A DNA stretch of 64,000 nucleotides from JBDTVS01 sp040007095 (GTDB taxonomy: Bacteria > Acidobacteriota > Vicinamibacteria > Vicinamibacterales > CAVVIG01). Positions 27,568 through 36,438 of the stretch are shown one piece after another. The stretch lies in assembly GCA_040007095.1 (NCBI GenBank), contig JBDTVS010000181.1, forward strand, positions 1-64,000, given 5' to 3'. The notes under the pieces were generated by a model. That model worked only from the letters and a program-made list of their open reading frames with translations, had not been told where the DNA came from and searched no databases. The stretch's first letter is position 1; each line of letters begins with the position of its first letter. The position numbers and the translations under genes were made by a program.

Positions 27568-29085
27568 TCAGCCCTCCATGGCCAGCTCACTCTGCAGGCT
27601 CGTCATGTCGCGTCCGATGGTCGCGACCGCGAGCGTGCGATCGCCGCGCTTGTAGTTGATTGCGCAGTCGCGGGCGTCGAGCGCGCCGTCGATCTGGACG
27701 GCATCCCAGTGTTCCGCGTGCCCCACATAGTTGATCGTGACGTCGTAGTGCTGGCTCCAAAAGAACGGCACCGCCTCGAATCGCTCGGCGAATCCGAGCA
27801 TGTTCCGCGCCGCGACCTGACCCTGGCGTTGGGCGACGACCCAATGTTCGACGCGGATGCGCTCACCCGAGTGAGGATCCGGCCACCGCGCGACATCGCC
27901 GGCGGCGAAGATGCCAGGCGCACTGGTCTCGAGATACTCGTTGACGGCGATCCCGCGGTCGATGGTCAGCCCGGCCTGCTCGGCAAGACTTATCGCGGGC
28001 CGCACGCCAACGCCAAGCACGACGAAGTCCGCGTCGATCGTCGTCGCGTCGGTCAGCGCGACGGTACGCCCGTCGACGCGAGCGACGGTTTGCCCCAGGT
28101 GAAATGTCACGCCGTGTGCTTCGTGGAGCCGCCGGATGAACTCTCCGACTTCCGGTCCCATGATGCGCTCCAGCGGCTGATGGTCCGGCGCGACGACGTG
28201 GACGGCGAGTCCGCGCGCGTTCAGAGACGCCGCGACCTCGAGGCCGATGAAGCTCGCCCCGACGATCACCACGCTCTTCGCCGCCGCGGCTTTGGCGACA
28301 ATGGCGCGGCTGTCCGCGAAGGTGCGAAGGTAATGGACCTGCGAGTCGGTCGCGCCCGGGATGCTCAACCTCACGGGCTCCGCGCCGGTCGCGATCAGCA
28401 GACAATCGAACCCATACGAACGACCGCTCTCGAGTTGGACCTGCTTCTGTCGGACGTCGAGCGAGGACACCCTCGAATTCAGGACGATGTCGATCTTTCG
28501 TTCCGTGTAGTACTCGAGAGATCGCAGCGGAATCCAATCCTCGCCGGCGGTACCTGCGAGGAAGTCCTTCGACAGATTCGGTCGATCGTTGGGCGGATAG
28601 TCGTCGGCGCTGAGCATGGTCAGCGGACCGTCGTAGCCTTCCCGGCGAAGCATGTCCGCGCCGGCGAGGCCCGCGCCGCCTCCACCGATGATGACCACCG
28701 AAGCGGGAGAGCGTCGCGCACTCGGAGCAGGCCGCGCGGGTTCAGACGCCGGCTCCTGCCGCTTCTCGCGCACGAACACGGTGTCGCCGACGCGCTCCAC
28801 ACGCCAGCAGGCGATCGGATCCAGGGCCGGGGCGCGCAGCGCTTCTCCGGTGCGAAGGCTGAAACACGCATGGTGCATGGGACATCGCACGGAGTCGCCG
28901 TCGATGAGACCATCGGCCAGCGGAGCATGATAGTGCGTGCACAAGGCGCCGACGGCAAACAGGTCGTCTCCCCGACGTACCAGGAGCACATCCTCGCCGT
29001 CGACATGCCCGAGCACCTTGCCGTTGTCCGGAAGGTCCGTGAGCGGAAGTCCGCTTTTGAAGTCCGGCCCCGAAGCCTGATCCAT
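27568..29085 (-). CDS. Rieske-FAD oxidoreductase (AIF-like pyridine-nucleotide reductase)
   Basis: 505 residues. An N-terminal Rieske domain has C49-T-H51 and C68-P-M-H-H-A-C with H71, ligands of a 2Fe-2S cluster. After a short linker comes an FAD/NAD(P) reductase: VVIIGGGGAGL (130-140) for FAD, SVVIVGASFIGLEVAASL for NAD(P)H, and GIFAAGDVARWPDP near the C-terminus, with the small C-terminal domain of ferredoxin reductases. The same order is seen in AIFM3-type proteins and in ferredoxin reductases of Rieske oxygenase systems. It may pass electrons from NADH to an oxygenase or ferredoxin; partner unknown. Shine-Dalgarno GGGGAGG precedes the start. Confidence 0.88.
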   Translation of the reverse strand: MDQASGPDFKSGLPLTDLPDNGKVLGHVDGEDVLLVRRGDDLFAVGALCTHYHAPLADGLIDGDSVRCPMHHACFSLRTGEALRAPALDPIACWRVERVGDTVFVREKRQEPASEPARPAPSARRSPASVVIIGGGGAGLAGADMLRREGYDGPLTMLSADDYPPNDRPNLSKDFLAGTAGEDWIPLRSLEYYTERKIDIVLNSRVSSLDVRQKQVQLESGRSYGFDCLLIATGAEPVRLSIPGATDSQVHYLRTFADSRAIVAKAAAAKSVVIVGASFIGLEVAASLNARGLAVHVVAPDHQPLERIMGPEVGEFIRRLHEAHGVTFHLGQTVARVDGRTVALTDATTIDADFVVLGVGVRPAISLAEQAGLTIDRGIAVNEYLETSAPGIFAAGDVARWPDPHSGERIRVEHWVVAQRQGQVAARNMLGFAERFEAVPFFWSQHYDVTINYVGHAEHWDAVQIDGALDARDCAINYKRGDRTLAVATIGRDMTSLQSELAMEG

Positions 29086-29663
29086 GTGCCTGCCTCCCCG
29101 CTGGTCTGTTATCCTGCTGGTTTCCCGGCCGGCGCCGCTGTTTTGGCGTTGTTTTCCGCCGCCATCATCGTGTGGAACACGGTCGCCTTGTCTCCTGCAG
29201 TCGCCATCATCGCGACCTGTCTTTTCGAGCGAGACGTGATGGGCGAGTGTCGCCCGATCGCCTGAGCGCTGAGATCAGTTTAGTGCCCACGTGCCAGGTT
29301 TAAAACCACCGGCTTTCAGCAGGTCCGGCCGTGAGATGTTTCGGACCGACGAGCACGTGGGCATCGTGCGAACCACGATCGTGACTATGGAACGGCTGCC
29401 GCACGCAGGCGGCGCGGTCTGCGACTTCCAGTCGCGCGCGGAGACTACCGCCTTTCAGGCGGTAGTCGTTCAATGGGGTTTGGCGTTTGAACTGCCACTG
29501 ATAGGCATGGCTTTCGGCGGCGCGTGGACCGCCCGAACCCGCGATGCGACCCTGCCCGGCCCTGCCCCGGCCTTGCCCCGGCCTTGCCGACCGGCTGTGC
29601 GGTGCGGCGGCAGGCGTGTGCGGCGGTGCGGATGCACGGGAAGCTTCGAAGTAAGATTCGTTC
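29086..29663. other. 578-nt intergenic region with a perfect hairpin and an 11-bp tandem repeat
   Basis: No gene is supported. It holds the hairpin GACTACCGCCT-TTC-AGGCGGTAGTC (29443-29467, 11-bp perfect stem, related to the dispersed hairpin family) and three 11-bp units CGGCCYTGCCC at 29557-29589. The promoter for the Rieske-FAD gene should lie at its left end. Confidence 0.55.
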
Positions 29664-29855
29664 ATGGACGTCAAAGATCTGCGCTACGTGTTCCACTGCC
29701 TGAAATGCCCGACCGTGGTGACCGGGACGCTACCGGAGGTCGAGCGACACGGGTGGGTCGACGTCTCATCGATGACCCATCCCAATCAATGGTTGTGTCC
29801 AGCATGTTCCCGCGGCCTTCAACCCGCACCGGCAGACGAGCTGGTGGGGGGATAA
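29664..29855 (+). CDS. Small zinc-ribbon-like protein
   Basis: 63 residues with two Cys pairs, FHCLKCPTVV near residue 11 and LCPACSRG near 44, a spacing suited to one zinc knuckle. No signal or membrane segment. No strong Shine-Dalgarno is visible, so the start is tentative. A long near-perfect palindrome begins directly after the stop codon, which supports a real transcript end here. Function unknown; many such proteins bind nucleic acid or act as metal-binding scaffolds. Confidence 0.5.
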   Translation: MDVKDLRYVFHCLKCPTVVTGTLPEVERHGWVDVSSMTHPNQWLCPACSRGLQPAPADELVGG

Positions 29856-29901
29856 GGACCCGCAGATGAAGAACGTGCGCACGTTATTCATCTCCGGGTC
29901 C
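29856..29901. terminator. 46-nt near-perfect palindrome after the zinc-ribbon gene
   Basis: Arms of 23 nt (GGACCCGCAGATGAAGAACG... and its inverse) pair with two mismatches and no loop, centred at 29878/29879. It follows the stop codon directly. The motif GGGTCCTAAGGA then occurs twice more within 30 nt. It could act as a transcription end, a cruciform site or a stabilising RNA hairpin; there is no T-tract. Confidence 0.5.
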
Positions 29902-30033
29902 TAAGGACCAAGGCGGGTCCTAAGGAGCGTCCTGTCACCCGCCGTCGATGTTCAGAAGTGCGGCGCAACGCTACCCTGTCGGGCGCGTTATGATGCGACG
30001 GTACGCACTTATTTCCTGACGAGCCCTGATCGA

Positions 30034-31020
30034 ATGAGACGCGTCCACCACGTGCTCGCCGTCGCCATGACCCTGCTGGTCGGTGTGCCAGCTTGCTCCC
30101 GGGACGGCCGGTCATTCTGGTCGTCGGCGTCCACCCGCACGGGTCCGCTGATTGCCGCTCGCACGACGATGGTGACGGCCTGGGACTTTCCGAGAAATCC
30201 GCTGACCGACGCGACGCTGGACGATTCCAAGTTGTCGAATGAAATCCGGTTGGGATTCCGGATCTTCACGAACACGCCAACCGAAGCCGCGCGGTTCACG
30301 CCGAGCAAGGTCTCGTGCAATAACTGTCATCTGAACGGTGGACAACGCGAGCGATCGTTGCCGCTTGTCGGCGTGGCGGGGATGTTTCCCGAGTACAACC
30401 GGCGCTCGGGTCGGCTTTACACGCTCGGCGACCGCATCGTCGACTGCTTCCTGCGGAGCGAGAACGCCACGGGACTGATCGAGGCGGGCGGGGGGCGGCG
30501 GGCCGGCGAGGAGGCCGGCGAGGAGGACAGCGAGATCGTGCCCGCGCCAACCTCAAAGGAAGTGCTGGCCGTCGCCGCCTACATCACCTGGCTCGCACGC
30601 GGCGCAGAGGTGGGGAAGAACCCCGCGTGGCGCGGCCAGAACGTCATCACCGGGTCAAACGTGCTTCCGATGGAGAGGCTTGATACGCAGAAGGGCAGGG
30701 CGATCTTCATGGAATCGTGCAGCAGTTGCCACGGCGTGGATGGGCAAGGCGTCGCCGTCGGAGACAAAAAGCCTGGACCGCTGTGGGGGCCGGAATCGTG
30801 GAACGACGGCGCGGGGGCGGCCCGTGTCTACACGTTGGCGGGCATCATCCGCTATTCGATGCCGTATCTCAATCCTGGCAGCTTGACCGACGAAGAAGCG
30901 CAGCACGTGGCCGCATTCGTCGATGCCCAGCCGCGCCCGTCGTACCCGTTCAAGGCGCAGGACTATCGAACGGAGAAGCTGCCTGTCGACAGCGTGTACT
31001 ACCCTAAACGCTCTCGCTGA
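30034..31020 (+). CDS. Di-haem cytochrome c, TsdA-like (thiosulfate dehydrogenase family)
   Basis: 328 residues with a lipoprotein-like signal (VPAC, Cys21). Two haem sites: CNNCH (95-99) and CSSCH (229-233). Between them SLPLVGVAGMFPEYNRRSG and IVDCFLRSEN (Cys near 138) match the TsdA family, in which that cysteine is an unusual haem ligand. A low-complexity Gly/Glu insertion (about 151-168) is specific to this copy. TsdA oxidises thiosulfate to tetrathionate or the reverse, but relatives also serve as electron carriers for dehydrogenases. The PQQ-type sugar dehydrogenase starts 14 nt downstream, which favours an electron-acceptor role for this protein. Confidence 0.82.
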   Translation: MRRVHHVLAVAMTLLVGVPACSRDGRSFWSSASTRTGPLIAARTTMVTAWDFPRNPLTDATLDDSKLSNEIRLGFRIFTNTPTEAARFTPSKVSCNNCHLNGGQRERSLPLVGVAGMFPEYNRRSGRLYTLGDRIVDCFLRSENATGLIEAGGGRRAGEEAGEEDSEIVPAPTSKEVLAVAAYITWLARGAEVGKNPAWRGQNVITGSNVLPMERLDTQKGRAIFMESCSSCHGVDGQGVAVGDKKPGPLWGPESWNDGAGAARVYTLAGIIRYSMPYLNPGSLTDEEAQHVAAFVDAQPRPSYPFKAQDYRTEKLPVDSVYYPKRSR

Positions 31021-31034
31021 AGACCGCGCGAGTG

Positions 31035-32255
31035 ATGTCGATGACGATTACCCATCTTTGCCGCATCGTCGCAATCACGACCGTTCTCGGAGCCGTTGCT
31101 GTTGACGCCCACGGTCAGTTGCGGACTACGGTCTACGCCTCCGGGTTCAGGAATCCAGTCGGGTTCGTTCAGGATCCGACCGACCAGCGCGTACAGTTCG
31201 TCGTTCAACAGAACGGCCACATCCGGACGATCGAAAGTGGCACCGTACGCCGCGCCGATTTTCTCGACCTCTCGTCCGTCGTGTCTTCAGGAGGCGAGCG
31301 CGGTCTGCTGGGCCTGGCCTTCCCGCCGGATGCCGCGACCAGCCGGCGATTCTTCGTGAATTTCACAGATGCGGCCGGGAACACCGTTGTCGCCCGTTTT
31401 CGGCGGTCGTCGGATCCGCTTGTCGCCGATCCCGTGTCGCGATTCGATCTGCGATGGGGCGGGGCCGCCGGTCCGGCGTTCATCTTCCAGCCGTTCGCGA
31501 ACCACAATGGCGGACATCTGGCCTTCGGTCCGGACGGGTATTTGTACATTGGGCTGGGCGACGGAGGTTCCGGCGGCGACCCTGGAGACTACGCGCAGAA
31601 TCCGGCGGAGCTGCTGGGGAAGATGCTGAGGATCGACGTCAGCGTGCGCGATCGCGACCCTTTGGGTTACGCGGTGCCGCGCTCGAATCCGTTTCAGTCC
31701 GCCGCGCATCCCAGGTATCGGCCGGAGATCTGGGCCGTCGGCCTCCGGAACCCATGGCGGTACGCGTTTGACGAGATCACGCGTGGCGGCACGGGCGCAC
31801 TCATCATCGCCGACGTTGGCCAGGATGCCTGGGAAGAGATCGACTACGAACCAAGAGGGCGCGGTGGGCGCAACTACGGCTGGCGGAATCGGGAGGGCGC
31901 TCACGACTACAACCGCGCGCACCCGCCGGCGCTGGTGCCCGTCACTGAGCCGATCTACGAGTACAACCACTCGGTCGGCGAGTCGATCACCGGCGGCCTC
32001 GTCTATCGGGGTCGTGCGCTGCCCGCGACGAACCGCGGCCGCTATTTTTTCGCCGATTTCATCAGCGGTCGCGTGTGGTCGTTAGAGCTGACGACTGATC
32101 AGGACGGGGAAGGGCATGCGGCAGACGTCGTCGAGCACACGGCGGAGCTGAGCGACGGGACGCCGCTTGGGAACATCAGCAGTTTCGGCGTCGACGCGGC
32201 TGGTGATCTGTACATCCTGAGCTATTCGCGCGGCGCCATTCTGAAGGTGCAATAG
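31035..32255 (+). CDS. PQQ-dependent sugar dehydrogenase (glucose/sorbosone dehydrogenase family)
   Basis: About 406 residues from the ATG at 31035 (GTG at 31032 also possible), with a signal peptide. Diagnostic stretches: RTIESGTVRRADFLDLSS, GLLGLAFPPD, NHNGGHLAFGPDGYLYIGLGDGG, GLRNPWRYAFD, and IADVGQDAWEEIDYEPRGRGGRNYGWR. These are the blade motifs of the soluble PQQ glucose dehydrogenase family, better conserved here than in the protein at 11749. It lies 14 nt after the di-haem cytochrome gene, a probable two-gene operon passing electrons from an alcohol or aldose to cytochrome c in the periplasm. Confidence 0.88.
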   Translation: MSMTITHLCRIVAITTVLGAVAVDAHGQLRTTVYASGFRNPVGFVQDPTDQRVQFVVQQNGHIRTIESGTVRRADFLDLSSVVSSGGERGLLGLAFPPDAATSRRFFVNFTDAAGNTVVARFRRSSDPLVADPVSRFDLRWGGAAGPAFIFQPFANHNGGHLAFGPDGYLYIGLGDGGSGGDPGDYAQNPAELLGKMLRIDVSVRDRDPLGYAVPRSNPFQSAAHPRYRPEIWAVGLRNPWRYAFDEITRGGTGALIIADVGQDAWEEIDYEPRGRGGRNYGWRNREGAHDYNRAHPPALVPVTEPIYEYNHSVGESITGGLVYRGRALPATNRGRYFFADFISGRVWSLELTTDQDGEGHAADVVEHTAELSDGTPLGNISSFGVDAAGDLYILSYSRGAILKVQ

Positions 32256-32393
32256 CACGGGCTCGACGACACTGGCATCCGCTATCGGTCCAGACGGGAG
32301 ACGACCCCCGCTCCGACCGGGCGAGCAGGGCTGCCGAGTACCGCTGGAGGAACGACGAGGCCATCGCCCCGTCGTGGTCTCCTCGGATGGCCG

Positions 32394-32705
32394 CTAGTCG
32401 GCGGGACCTGCCGATGAGTCGCTGACCGTCTCGGGCGAGGGCGCGCGCTTGGCTTTGCGCGTCAGGCGCACGCGCTGCGCGCGGGGTCCGCTGACCCGAT
32501 CGTCAATCAGCTCGAAGCTCACGGCGCTGCCCACTTCCACGTCGTTGTATTTGGCGCCTTCCAGATCGCGACCGTGGAAGAAGACGTTCCGGCCATCGCT
32601 GGCTCGGATCACGCCACACGAGCGGCCGCGCGACAGTTCCGAGATGCGTCCCGTCATTTCACGACCGCGCTTTGGTGCGATGTCTGAATTCCAAGATGTC
32701 ATCAT
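32394..32705 (-). CDS. Cold-shock-domain-like nucleic-acid-binding protein
   Basis: 103 residues. The middle part, GRISELSRGRSCGVIRASDGRNVFFHGRDLEG, followed by VGSAVSFELIDDRVSGPRAQRVRL, follows the five-strand cold-shock fold: GxI at strand 1, an RNP1-like G-x-I, FFHGRDL in place of the usual FVHxSDL, and V-x-F-E. The tail is basic and then acidic. Such proteins bind single-stranded RNA or DNA as chaperones. The first ATG pair (32700-32705) is used; an internal Met at the start of MTGRIS could be the true start. Confidence 0.75.
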   Translation of the reverse strand: MMTSWNSDIAPKRGREMTGRISELSRGRSCGVIRASDGRNVFFHGRDLEGAKYNDVEVGSAVSFELIDDRVSGPRAQRVRLTRKAKRAPSPETVSDSSAGPAD

Positions 32706-32775
32706 GTGGATGAATCCGTCTGATGCGCGCCGGTCAACGTTCCTCGCTGGCGGCCGTTCGACGCGCTGGCACAGG

Positions 32776-32967
32776 TTACTCGATCGGAACGACCGGTGCG
32801 TTCGGCGCCCGCACGACTTTCCTCGCCGCTACCTCCATTTGCGCCGTCATGATGACCTTGTGTGAGCCTTCGACCCTGGGGATGCATCCACGCATCAATT
32901 GAGCGGCGCGAAGTCCCGACAGTATGACGAACTCGAAGACGCTCAGCTCGGCTGGACGGTGAATCAT
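32776..32967 (-). CDS. rpoZ: RNA polymerase omega-subunit-like protein
   Basis: 63 residues; AAGGA precedes the ATG at 32967. The core FEFVILSGLRAAQLMRGCIPRVEGSHKVIMTAQMEVAARKV follows the omega/Rpb6 pattern: the (F/Y)-x-x-V-x-x-x-x-x-R-A-x-Q-L motif, a PRV turn, a lysine loop and the helix AxxEVxxxKV. Omega stabilises the beta-prime subunit. The copy is short, with no C-terminal tail, and the usual gmk partner is missing nearby, so it could be a second, accessory omega. The cold-shock-like gene follows it on the same strand. Confidence 0.75.
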   Translation of the reverse strand: MIHRPAELSVFEFVILSGLRAAQLMRGCIPRVEGSHKVIMTAQMEVAARKVVRAPNAPVVPIE

Positions 32968-32999
32968 TCATCCTTCTTTCTAACGACAGGAGCAATGGG

Positions 33000-33076
33000 C
33001 GCGGCCTTTGGGCCGCGCTCGGCAAGGAGCTTTGGTGAGGGCTGAGGGCCGGAGTGGCCGCAGGGCTCACCAAAGC
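33000..33076 (-). promoter_or_regulatory. Structured leader of the omega-like gene
   Basis: Two strong inverted repeats lie upstream of the omega-like gene: GCGCGGCC-TTT-GGGCCGCGC (33000-33019) and GCTTTGGTGAG...CTCACCAAAGC (33029-33039 and 33066-33076) enclosing GGCC-GGAGT-GGCC. As a minus-strand leader they could fold into a two-stem RNA. The remaining space to 33310 shows nothing else. Confidence 0.4.
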
Positions 33077-33310
33077 CATTTCTATTATACCTCCCGATCG
33101 CTGCCTTCCGTCGCTGAAGTAACGGATCGTGCCAGGAAACGCACGACGCGACTATCGGCGTGGAATCACCCGGACTGCAGCTTGACGGCCGCCCCTCCTC
33201 GCTGGCCGCGTTGCTCTTCCCTCAGATATTCCCGATATTCTTGGTCGTCGCGCCTTGCGATCCGGGCGCCGCGCTCCGGGACTTTTGCAACGAATCACGC
33301 TTCCAGGGCA

Positions 33311-35575
33311 CTAGACCAGCTTCTGCCGCGATAGGGGCAGGTCGCGCACTCGCTTGCCGGTGGCCGCGAATATCGCATTCCCGAACGCCGCCAGGACCGG
33401 CGGCACGCCGGGTTCGCCGACCCCCGTAGGCAGGGCGTCGCTGTCCATCAGGTGCACGTTCACTTGGACCGGGGCGTCGTTCATGCGCGCGACCTGGAAG
33501 TCGTTGAAGTTGCTCTGACGAATGCGGCCGTTGACTGCGGTGATCTCGCCCGTCCGCGCGAGGCCGACCGCCATCACCGCCGATCCCTCCATCTGCGATC
33601 GCACGCGATCGGGATTGACGATCATGCCGGCGTCGACGACCTGCTCGACCCGCGGTACCCGGACGACACCGCGGCTGTCGACCTGGACTTCGACGACCGA
33701 GGCGACATACGTATTGAAGCTGCGATGCGCGGCGATGCCGAGGCCCCAGCCGTTGCCGGGCGTCCGCTTGCCCCATCCAGACCGTTCACCAGCGACCTCC
33801 AGCACCCGCCGCAGTCTGCGTGTATCGATCGGGTACTTGTCGTAAGGCGCCCCGTAGTTCGAGTAGTCGACACCCTGTGCTTTGAGGTCCAGGATCTTCC
33901 CCGGCCCGATCATGTCGAGCAGGAACTCGAGCGAGTCACGGCCGGCCGCCCGTGCCATCTCGTCGGCGAAACTGTGGGCCGCAAACGCGTGAAAGTTGTT
34001 GCTGACGGCTCGGAACCAGCCGATTCGGACGTGGGCATCGGCGGGTCCGTTTTCGGCGCGAATGTTGGCGACGTCGAACGGCAGGTCCACGAGTCCGAGG
34101 TCGAGCTCGAAGCTCAGAGGCTCGCGTGCATTCGGCGCAAACGTCGAGGCGATCGGTGGAAACGCCGAGCGCTGGAGCCAGGCCGTCGGGCGGCCGCGGC
34201 CGTCGACGGCCGCCTTCTGATAGATCGCGGCGGTGGTGTGGTAGTAGTCGAATCGGATGTCGTCTTCGCGCGTCCACACCACTTTGACGGGCTTACCGAG
34301 CTGCTTCGAGAGCACCGCCGCCTCGGCTGCGTAGTCCGGCTTCGACTTGCGGCCGAAGCCGCCGCCGAGCAACGTCACGTGGCAGGTGACATCTTTCTTG
34401 TCGACGCCCACCGCGGCCCCCACGGCTTCCTGGACAGCCTGGGGGTTCTGCGTCGGGCACCACACGGTCACCTTGCCGTCGCGGAACTCGGCGACGGCCG
34501 CCGGAGGTTCCATCGACGCGTGCGCCGCCAACGGCGTGGAGTAGGTGGCCTCGAGCACCTTGCCGCCTTTGGCGAATTCCGCGTCGACGTTGCCGAGGTT
34601 TCTGGCGACCTTTGCCGGTTTGCTCACCGTGTCGATCAGTTGTTTCTTGAACGCCTCCGACTCGAAGCTCGCATGCGCGCCGTCGATCCAATTGACTTTG
34701 AGCTGCCGACGGCCTTTGAGCGCGGCCCACGTGTTGTCGGCGATCACGGCCACTCCACCGAGCGGTTGGAAAAGGTGTGGCGGCTTGAAGGCCGCGATGG
34801 TCACCGTCTGCCTGACGCCCTTGACGGCGAGCGCGGCCTTGTCGTCGTAGTCTCGAACGGTGCCGCCGAGCACGGGCGGGTGCTCGATCGACGCGTGCAC
34901 CATTCCGTCCCGGAACACGTCGAGCCCGAACTGTGCCTTGCCCGTAATGATGTTCGATTGGTCGTAGGTGGCCGTCTGCTTCCCAACGAAGCGCCAGGCC
35001 GTCTTCGGCTTGAACTTCAACATCTCACCCTTGGGGACGCCCATCTTGGCAGCCGCCGGCACGAGCGCACCGTAGCCGAGCTTGCGGCCGCTCGGCGTGT
35101 GCACCACTTCGTGGTTCTGTGCGGCGCACTCGGATTCCGGCACGGTCCACTGCGCCGCCGCCGAGCTCACCAGCATCGAACGCGCCGTGGCGCCGGCATG
35201 GCGGAATGCTTCGTAGAAATCCCGGATCGATCGCGAACCGTCGGTATTCTGGTCCCCGTATCTCGGATCGCCGATCCCTTGTTCGATGGTGACGCGACTC
35301 CAGTCCGCCTCGAGCTCGTCGGCGGCGACCTGCGGCAGGCTCGTGCGAATGCCGGTGCCCATTTCAGATCGGTGCGTGACGATGAACACCGAGCCGTCGG
35401 GTGTGATGCCGAGGTAGACGCTCGGGTTGAGCGGCGATGATTCCGCCTGGGTACGGAAGGGCACGGTTTGCGCCCACACCGACCTCGGGAGCACCTGCGC
35501 GGCCAGGACGAACGCCCCGGTGGAGAAGACGCCGCTGAGGAATTCGCGCCGGCTGACGTTTTCGATGGCGCTCAT
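33311..35575 (-). CDS. Molybdopterin-binding large subunit, isoquinoline 1-oxidoreductase/CO-dehydrogenase-like
   Basis: 754 residues from the ATG at 35575, which overlaps the iron-sulfur subunit stop (ATGA). The N-terminus VSRREFLSGVF followed by a hydrophobic stretch is a twin-arginine (Tat) signal, typical of periplasmic IorB-type enzymes. The family pattern is seen in HRSEMGTGIRTSLPQVAADELEADW, GGGFGRKSKPDYAAEAA and GVGEPGVPPVLAAFGNAIFAATGKR. It binds molybdopterin cytosine dinucleotide and oxidises aldehydes or N-heteroaromatics; substrate cannot be read. Expected third subunit FAD domain is absent, as is usual in this branch. Confidence 0.88.
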   Translation of the reverse strand: MSAIENVSRREFLSGVFSTGAFVLAAQVLPRSVWAQTVPFRTQAESSPLNPSVYLGITPDGSVFIVTHRSEMGTGIRTSLPQVAADELEADWSRVTIEQGIGDPRYGDQNTDGSRSIRDFYEAFRHAGATARSMLVSSAAAQWTVPESECAAQNHEVVHTPSGRKLGYGALVPAAAKMGVPKGEMLKFKPKTAWRFVGKQTATYDQSNIITGKAQFGLDVFRDGMVHASIEHPPVLGGTVRDYDDKAALAVKGVRQTVTIAAFKPPHLFQPLGGVAVIADNTWAALKGRRQLKVNWIDGAHASFESEAFKKQLIDTVSKPAKVARNLGNVDAEFAKGGKVLEATYSTPLAAHASMEPPAAVAEFRDGKVTVWCPTQNPQAVQEAVGAAVGVDKKDVTCHVTLLGGGFGRKSKPDYAAEAAVLSKQLGKPVKVVWTREDDIRFDYYHTTAAIYQKAAVDGRGRPTAWLQRSAFPPIASTFAPNAREPLSFELDLGLVDLPFDVANIRAENGPADAHVRIGWFRAVSNNFHAFAAHSFADEMARAAGRDSLEFLLDMIGPGKILDLKAQGVDYSNYGAPYDKYPIDTRRLRRVLEVAGERSGWGKRTPGNGWGLGIAAHRSFNTYVASVVEVQVDSRGVVRVPRVEQVVDAGMIVNPDRVRSQMEGSAVMAVGLARTGEITAVNGRIRQSNFNDFQVARMNDAPVQVNVHLMDSDALPTGVGEPGVPPVLAAFGNAIFAATGKRVRDLPLSRQKLV

Positions 35576-36027
35576 GCCCGCTCCTTTGCCGCCGCCTTGA
35601 CCGCGGCGCGGATGCGCTGGTAGGTGCCGCAGCGGCAGATGTTGCCGGCCATGGCGCGGTCGATGTCTTGATCGTTGGGGTTGGGCGTCTGTTTGAGCAG
35701 CGACACGGCCTGCATGATCTGGCCCGTCTGGCAATAGCCGCACTGGGCCACGTTGAGCGTCGCCCAGGCACGCTGGACGGGATGGCTTCCATCCGTGCTC
35801 AATCCTTCGATCGTCACGACCCGCTTGTTTTGCAGCGTCCGCACGGGTGTCTGGCACGACCTGACGGCCAGCCCTTCGACATGCACGGTGCACGCGCCGC
35901 AGAGTCCCGCGCCGCAGCCGAATCTGGTACCGGTCAGACGAAGATCGTCACGGAGGTACCAGAGCAGCGGCATGTCCTGGTCGCCGTCGAACGATCGGTC
36001 GGTTCCGTTGACTTTGAAATTAACCAT
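35572..36027 (-). CDS. 2Fe-2S small subunit of the molybdenum oxidoreductase
   Basis: 151 residues. The plant-type 2Fe-2S site is CGAGLCGACTVHVEG and the second, all-alpha site is CGYCQTGQIMQA with CRCGTYQRI near the C-terminus, as in IorA and CoxS. It passes electrons from the molybdenum subunit to an acceptor such as a cytochrome. Translation is coupled to the large subunit. Without its own signal it would be exported with the Tat-targeted partner. Confidence 0.9.
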   Translation of the reverse strand: MVNFKVNGTDRSFDGDQDMPLLWYLRDDLRLTGTRFGCGAGLCGACTVHVEGLAVRSCQTPVRTLQNKRVVTIEGLSTDGSHPVQRAWATLNVAQCGYCQTGQIMQAVSLLKQTPNPNDQDIDRAMAGNICRCGTYQRIRAAVKAAAKERA

Positions 36028-36438
36028 ACGTGGTCTACCTCGTGGGTCGGCATTATCCCATGAACGTCCGTCACTGAGTCAGCGAGAAGATTGATCACCG
36101 GGCGCCGACGGCACCGGGCTGAAGACAGATTCCGACGATCTCTGTGCTTCGGTCCCGGGAAATGTGAACCGGCGATCCGACGGCCCAACCGAAGCCCGGC
36201 TGTAGCTGAACACCACATTCAGCACTTAGGCCGCAGGCTCATCAATCAATCGAGTGCTATAGTAATTGTGGTTTTCGAGGCTGAGCCCGCCTATAAGTGC
36301 GCACCGTGTCATCTACGGATCGTATGCGCCGACTGGCCCAACTTTTCATCCGGTATCGAGCGCGGTTGACGCAACCACCAGCCGTTCGTGAATCTGGGCC
36401 GGCGCGGTCCCCGTTCGGCGTAACCCGAGGTGACGTTG
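36028..36438. other. Intergenic region without a supported gene
   Basis: 411 nt between divergent genes. A small stem CACCGGGCGCCGACGGCACCGGG-type repetition near 36097 and an AT-richer stretch (36240-36290) can be seen. The latter may hold the promoter for the small-protein genes, but no boxes are convincing. The one longer open frame shows no coding features. Confidence 0.4.

Noticed and set aside
29557..29589. CGGCCYTGCCC units as a possible VNTR-type coding repeat
   Set aside because: No start or Shine-Dalgarno and only three units; kept as part of the intergenic description.
33452..35440. 662-codon open frame antisense to the molybdenum subunit
   Set aside because: The sense protein is a full-length known family; antisense product is Arg/Val-rich without motifs.
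36091..36369. Open frame between the molybdenum operon and the zinc-ribbon gene
   Set aside because: No ribosome-binding site and no recognisable feature; composition unlike neighbouring genes.
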